Shown in pieces: positions 62,881 through 64,000 of a stretch of 64,000 bases of DNA (its first letter is position 1; each line of letters opens with the position of its first letter). Under the pieces are notes generated by a model. That model was not told the DNA's origin. It saw only the letters and a list, made by a program, of their open reading frames with translations, and made no database searches. Position numbers and translations under genes: made by a program. The DNA lies in assembly GCA_022577435.1 (NCBI GenBank), contig JAKOON010000039.1:840501-904500 (forward strand), given 5' to 3'. The stretch comes from Embiotoca jacksoni (taxonomy: Eukaryota; Chordata; Actinopteri; Embiotocidae).

Positions 62881-63364
62881 ACTGTCTTGTCTACCTCTTT
62901 GCACCGTGCAGTGTTAAAAAGGAGAAATAGCGGAAAAACAATTTCAGCCACAGCGGCGGATCTCGCTGTAAAAACTGTACATTACTGCGTATTTGGATTC
63001 CCACTGGACGACTTTCAGGATTTGATAGAGCACGCTCATTTCTCTTGACCTTCTGCCACTGAACAAATTGCCTCTCTAACTGAAAAAAACTGGTATGAAC
63101 CCAGAAAATACAGGAAATATCTGCTGGTCAAGAAGAAATAATACATTTGACAGTAGAAGACCTAAATACCAATTAAATCAAAATTGACATATTGGTTTAA
63201 AAAAATATTCAAAAGTGTGATTTAAGTGCTCCATTGTGTCGCTTTGAAGTGCAGTCGGCGGAGCAGATGCTGATTACATTTGCATGTTAATCTTAAAATT
63301 GGGGACGAAATGATTATTTTGATGTGAAGTCAAGATATTGTTGATACTTCAGCCACTGGAACTC

Positions 63365-63445
63365 GATGAACGGAATGGTTTGACATTTTGGGACAAAACC
63401 ACTTGTTCACTTTCTAGATGAGACGGTTGATTGCCTCTGGTGCAG
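63365..63445. mobile_element. Teleost dispersed repeat fragment
   Basis: The run ggaatggtttgacattttgg, then cttgttcactttct and agatgagacggttgattgcc, follows step by step a dispersed teleost repeat I know (ggaatagtttgacattttgg..., attcgctttct..., agatgagaagattgatacc). The copy is diverged and has no coding capacity. Extent beyond these limits is uncertain. Confidence 0.65.
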
Positions 63446-64000
63446 ATGACACGACAGCCAGCTGGGAAATCCCTTCGCCAGCATCCGTATGGCCACTTGG
63501 GTTTTTGCACAACTGACTCGAATAGCAGCACTGCAGCTCCACATCATCTATGTCCCAAAACCGGCTTAGGGAATGCGCCGTGTTTATAACAGAAAGGTGC
63601 CCGGAGTCCGAATTTGTGCAAGATCTGCTTGAAATCTGCTTCATGTATGTGCGCTGAATGTCCCGCAATTCATCGTGCAAAGGAGATGCAAAGAAAGCTA
63701 GTGGTTGACGGTTGGTCCAAAAGTGCATACAGGGCTAAAAATCCTATGAAATAACACCAAAAAAAAAACCAGACTTGCCTTAACAACAGAAATATTTGCT
63801 TTTCAAACAGGTTAATACTGATGATGATCGTCAAGTTTCAAGACTGTAAACTGAACTGTATGAAATATGAAACGAGAGCTAAATGAAGTGATGACCCCTA
63901 ACCTTAACTCTCCTACAATGTAATAACCAATCACAGGCAGAGAGATGCCTCCAGCTGATCACATCTGGCACCAACCACGGTGGAGGTGCTCAAGGCTGCA

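Larger units (their letters stand above)
61421..64000. other. Non-coding stretch
   Basis: No supported gene. It includes T10 (61583-61592), A-runs near 62346-62355 and 62429-62437, octamer sites at 62261-62268 and 63278-63285, and a repeat fragment at 63365-63445. Mixed element-like sequence occupies about 62560-62880. A minus-strand acceptor near 62420 has no donor. Confidence 0.45.

Overview
The window looks like nuclear DNA from a ray-finned (probably percomorph) fish. It is AT-rich and lacks any bacterial-style gene packing. It carries long (CA)n, (CT)n and (AT)n microsatellites and many poly(A)/poly(T) runs. Several short decayed repeats match sequence I know from teleost genomes: a CR1/Rex1-type LINE 3' end with a (TAGG)n tail, and three other dispersed teleost repeat fragments. 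No complete gene, rRNA, tRNA, CRISPR array or phage is present. It is best read as an intron-rich or intergenic stretch of a large vertebrate locus.

Most coding evidence is on the minus strand. The best item is a terminal-type exon at 605-849, with a strong acceptor, 80 codons of coding-like usage and a stop. Further into the window are short minus-strand intervals bounded by good splice sites: 3295-3405, 13645-13732, 26722-26859, 38247-38307 and a close pair at 52226-52314 and 52400-52474. Five join in phase in the order 52400-52474, 52226-52314, 38247-38307, 3295-3405, 605-849. This suggests, without proving, one long minus-strand gene running right to left. The other two (26722-26859 and 13645-13732) do not fit that chain and could be alternative exons or decoys. 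I recognise none of the peptides, so no gene symbol is given. Some of these pairs are expected by chance in 64 kb.

The remaining sequence is non-coding. A CpG-rich block at about 13.06-14.30 kb has promoter-like features: opposed splice sites, a TATA-like element and a Z-DNA-prone tract. Many 100-300 bp blocks are of mixed composition, repeat-free and rich in TAAT/ATTA cores and octamer (ATGCAAAT) sites. They read like the conserved non-coding elements that surround developmental regulator genes, notably at 0.2, 8.5, 11.6, 17.7, 21.4, 31.2, 34.3, 37.7, 47.7, 55.2, 59.1, 60.2 and 62.7 kb. That reading is inference and needs cross-species alignment. I found no convincing new molecular system. 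The items most worth checking are the phased minus-strand exons, the octamer-plus-TATA block at 8.5-8.7 kb, and the candidate promoter at 14 kb.
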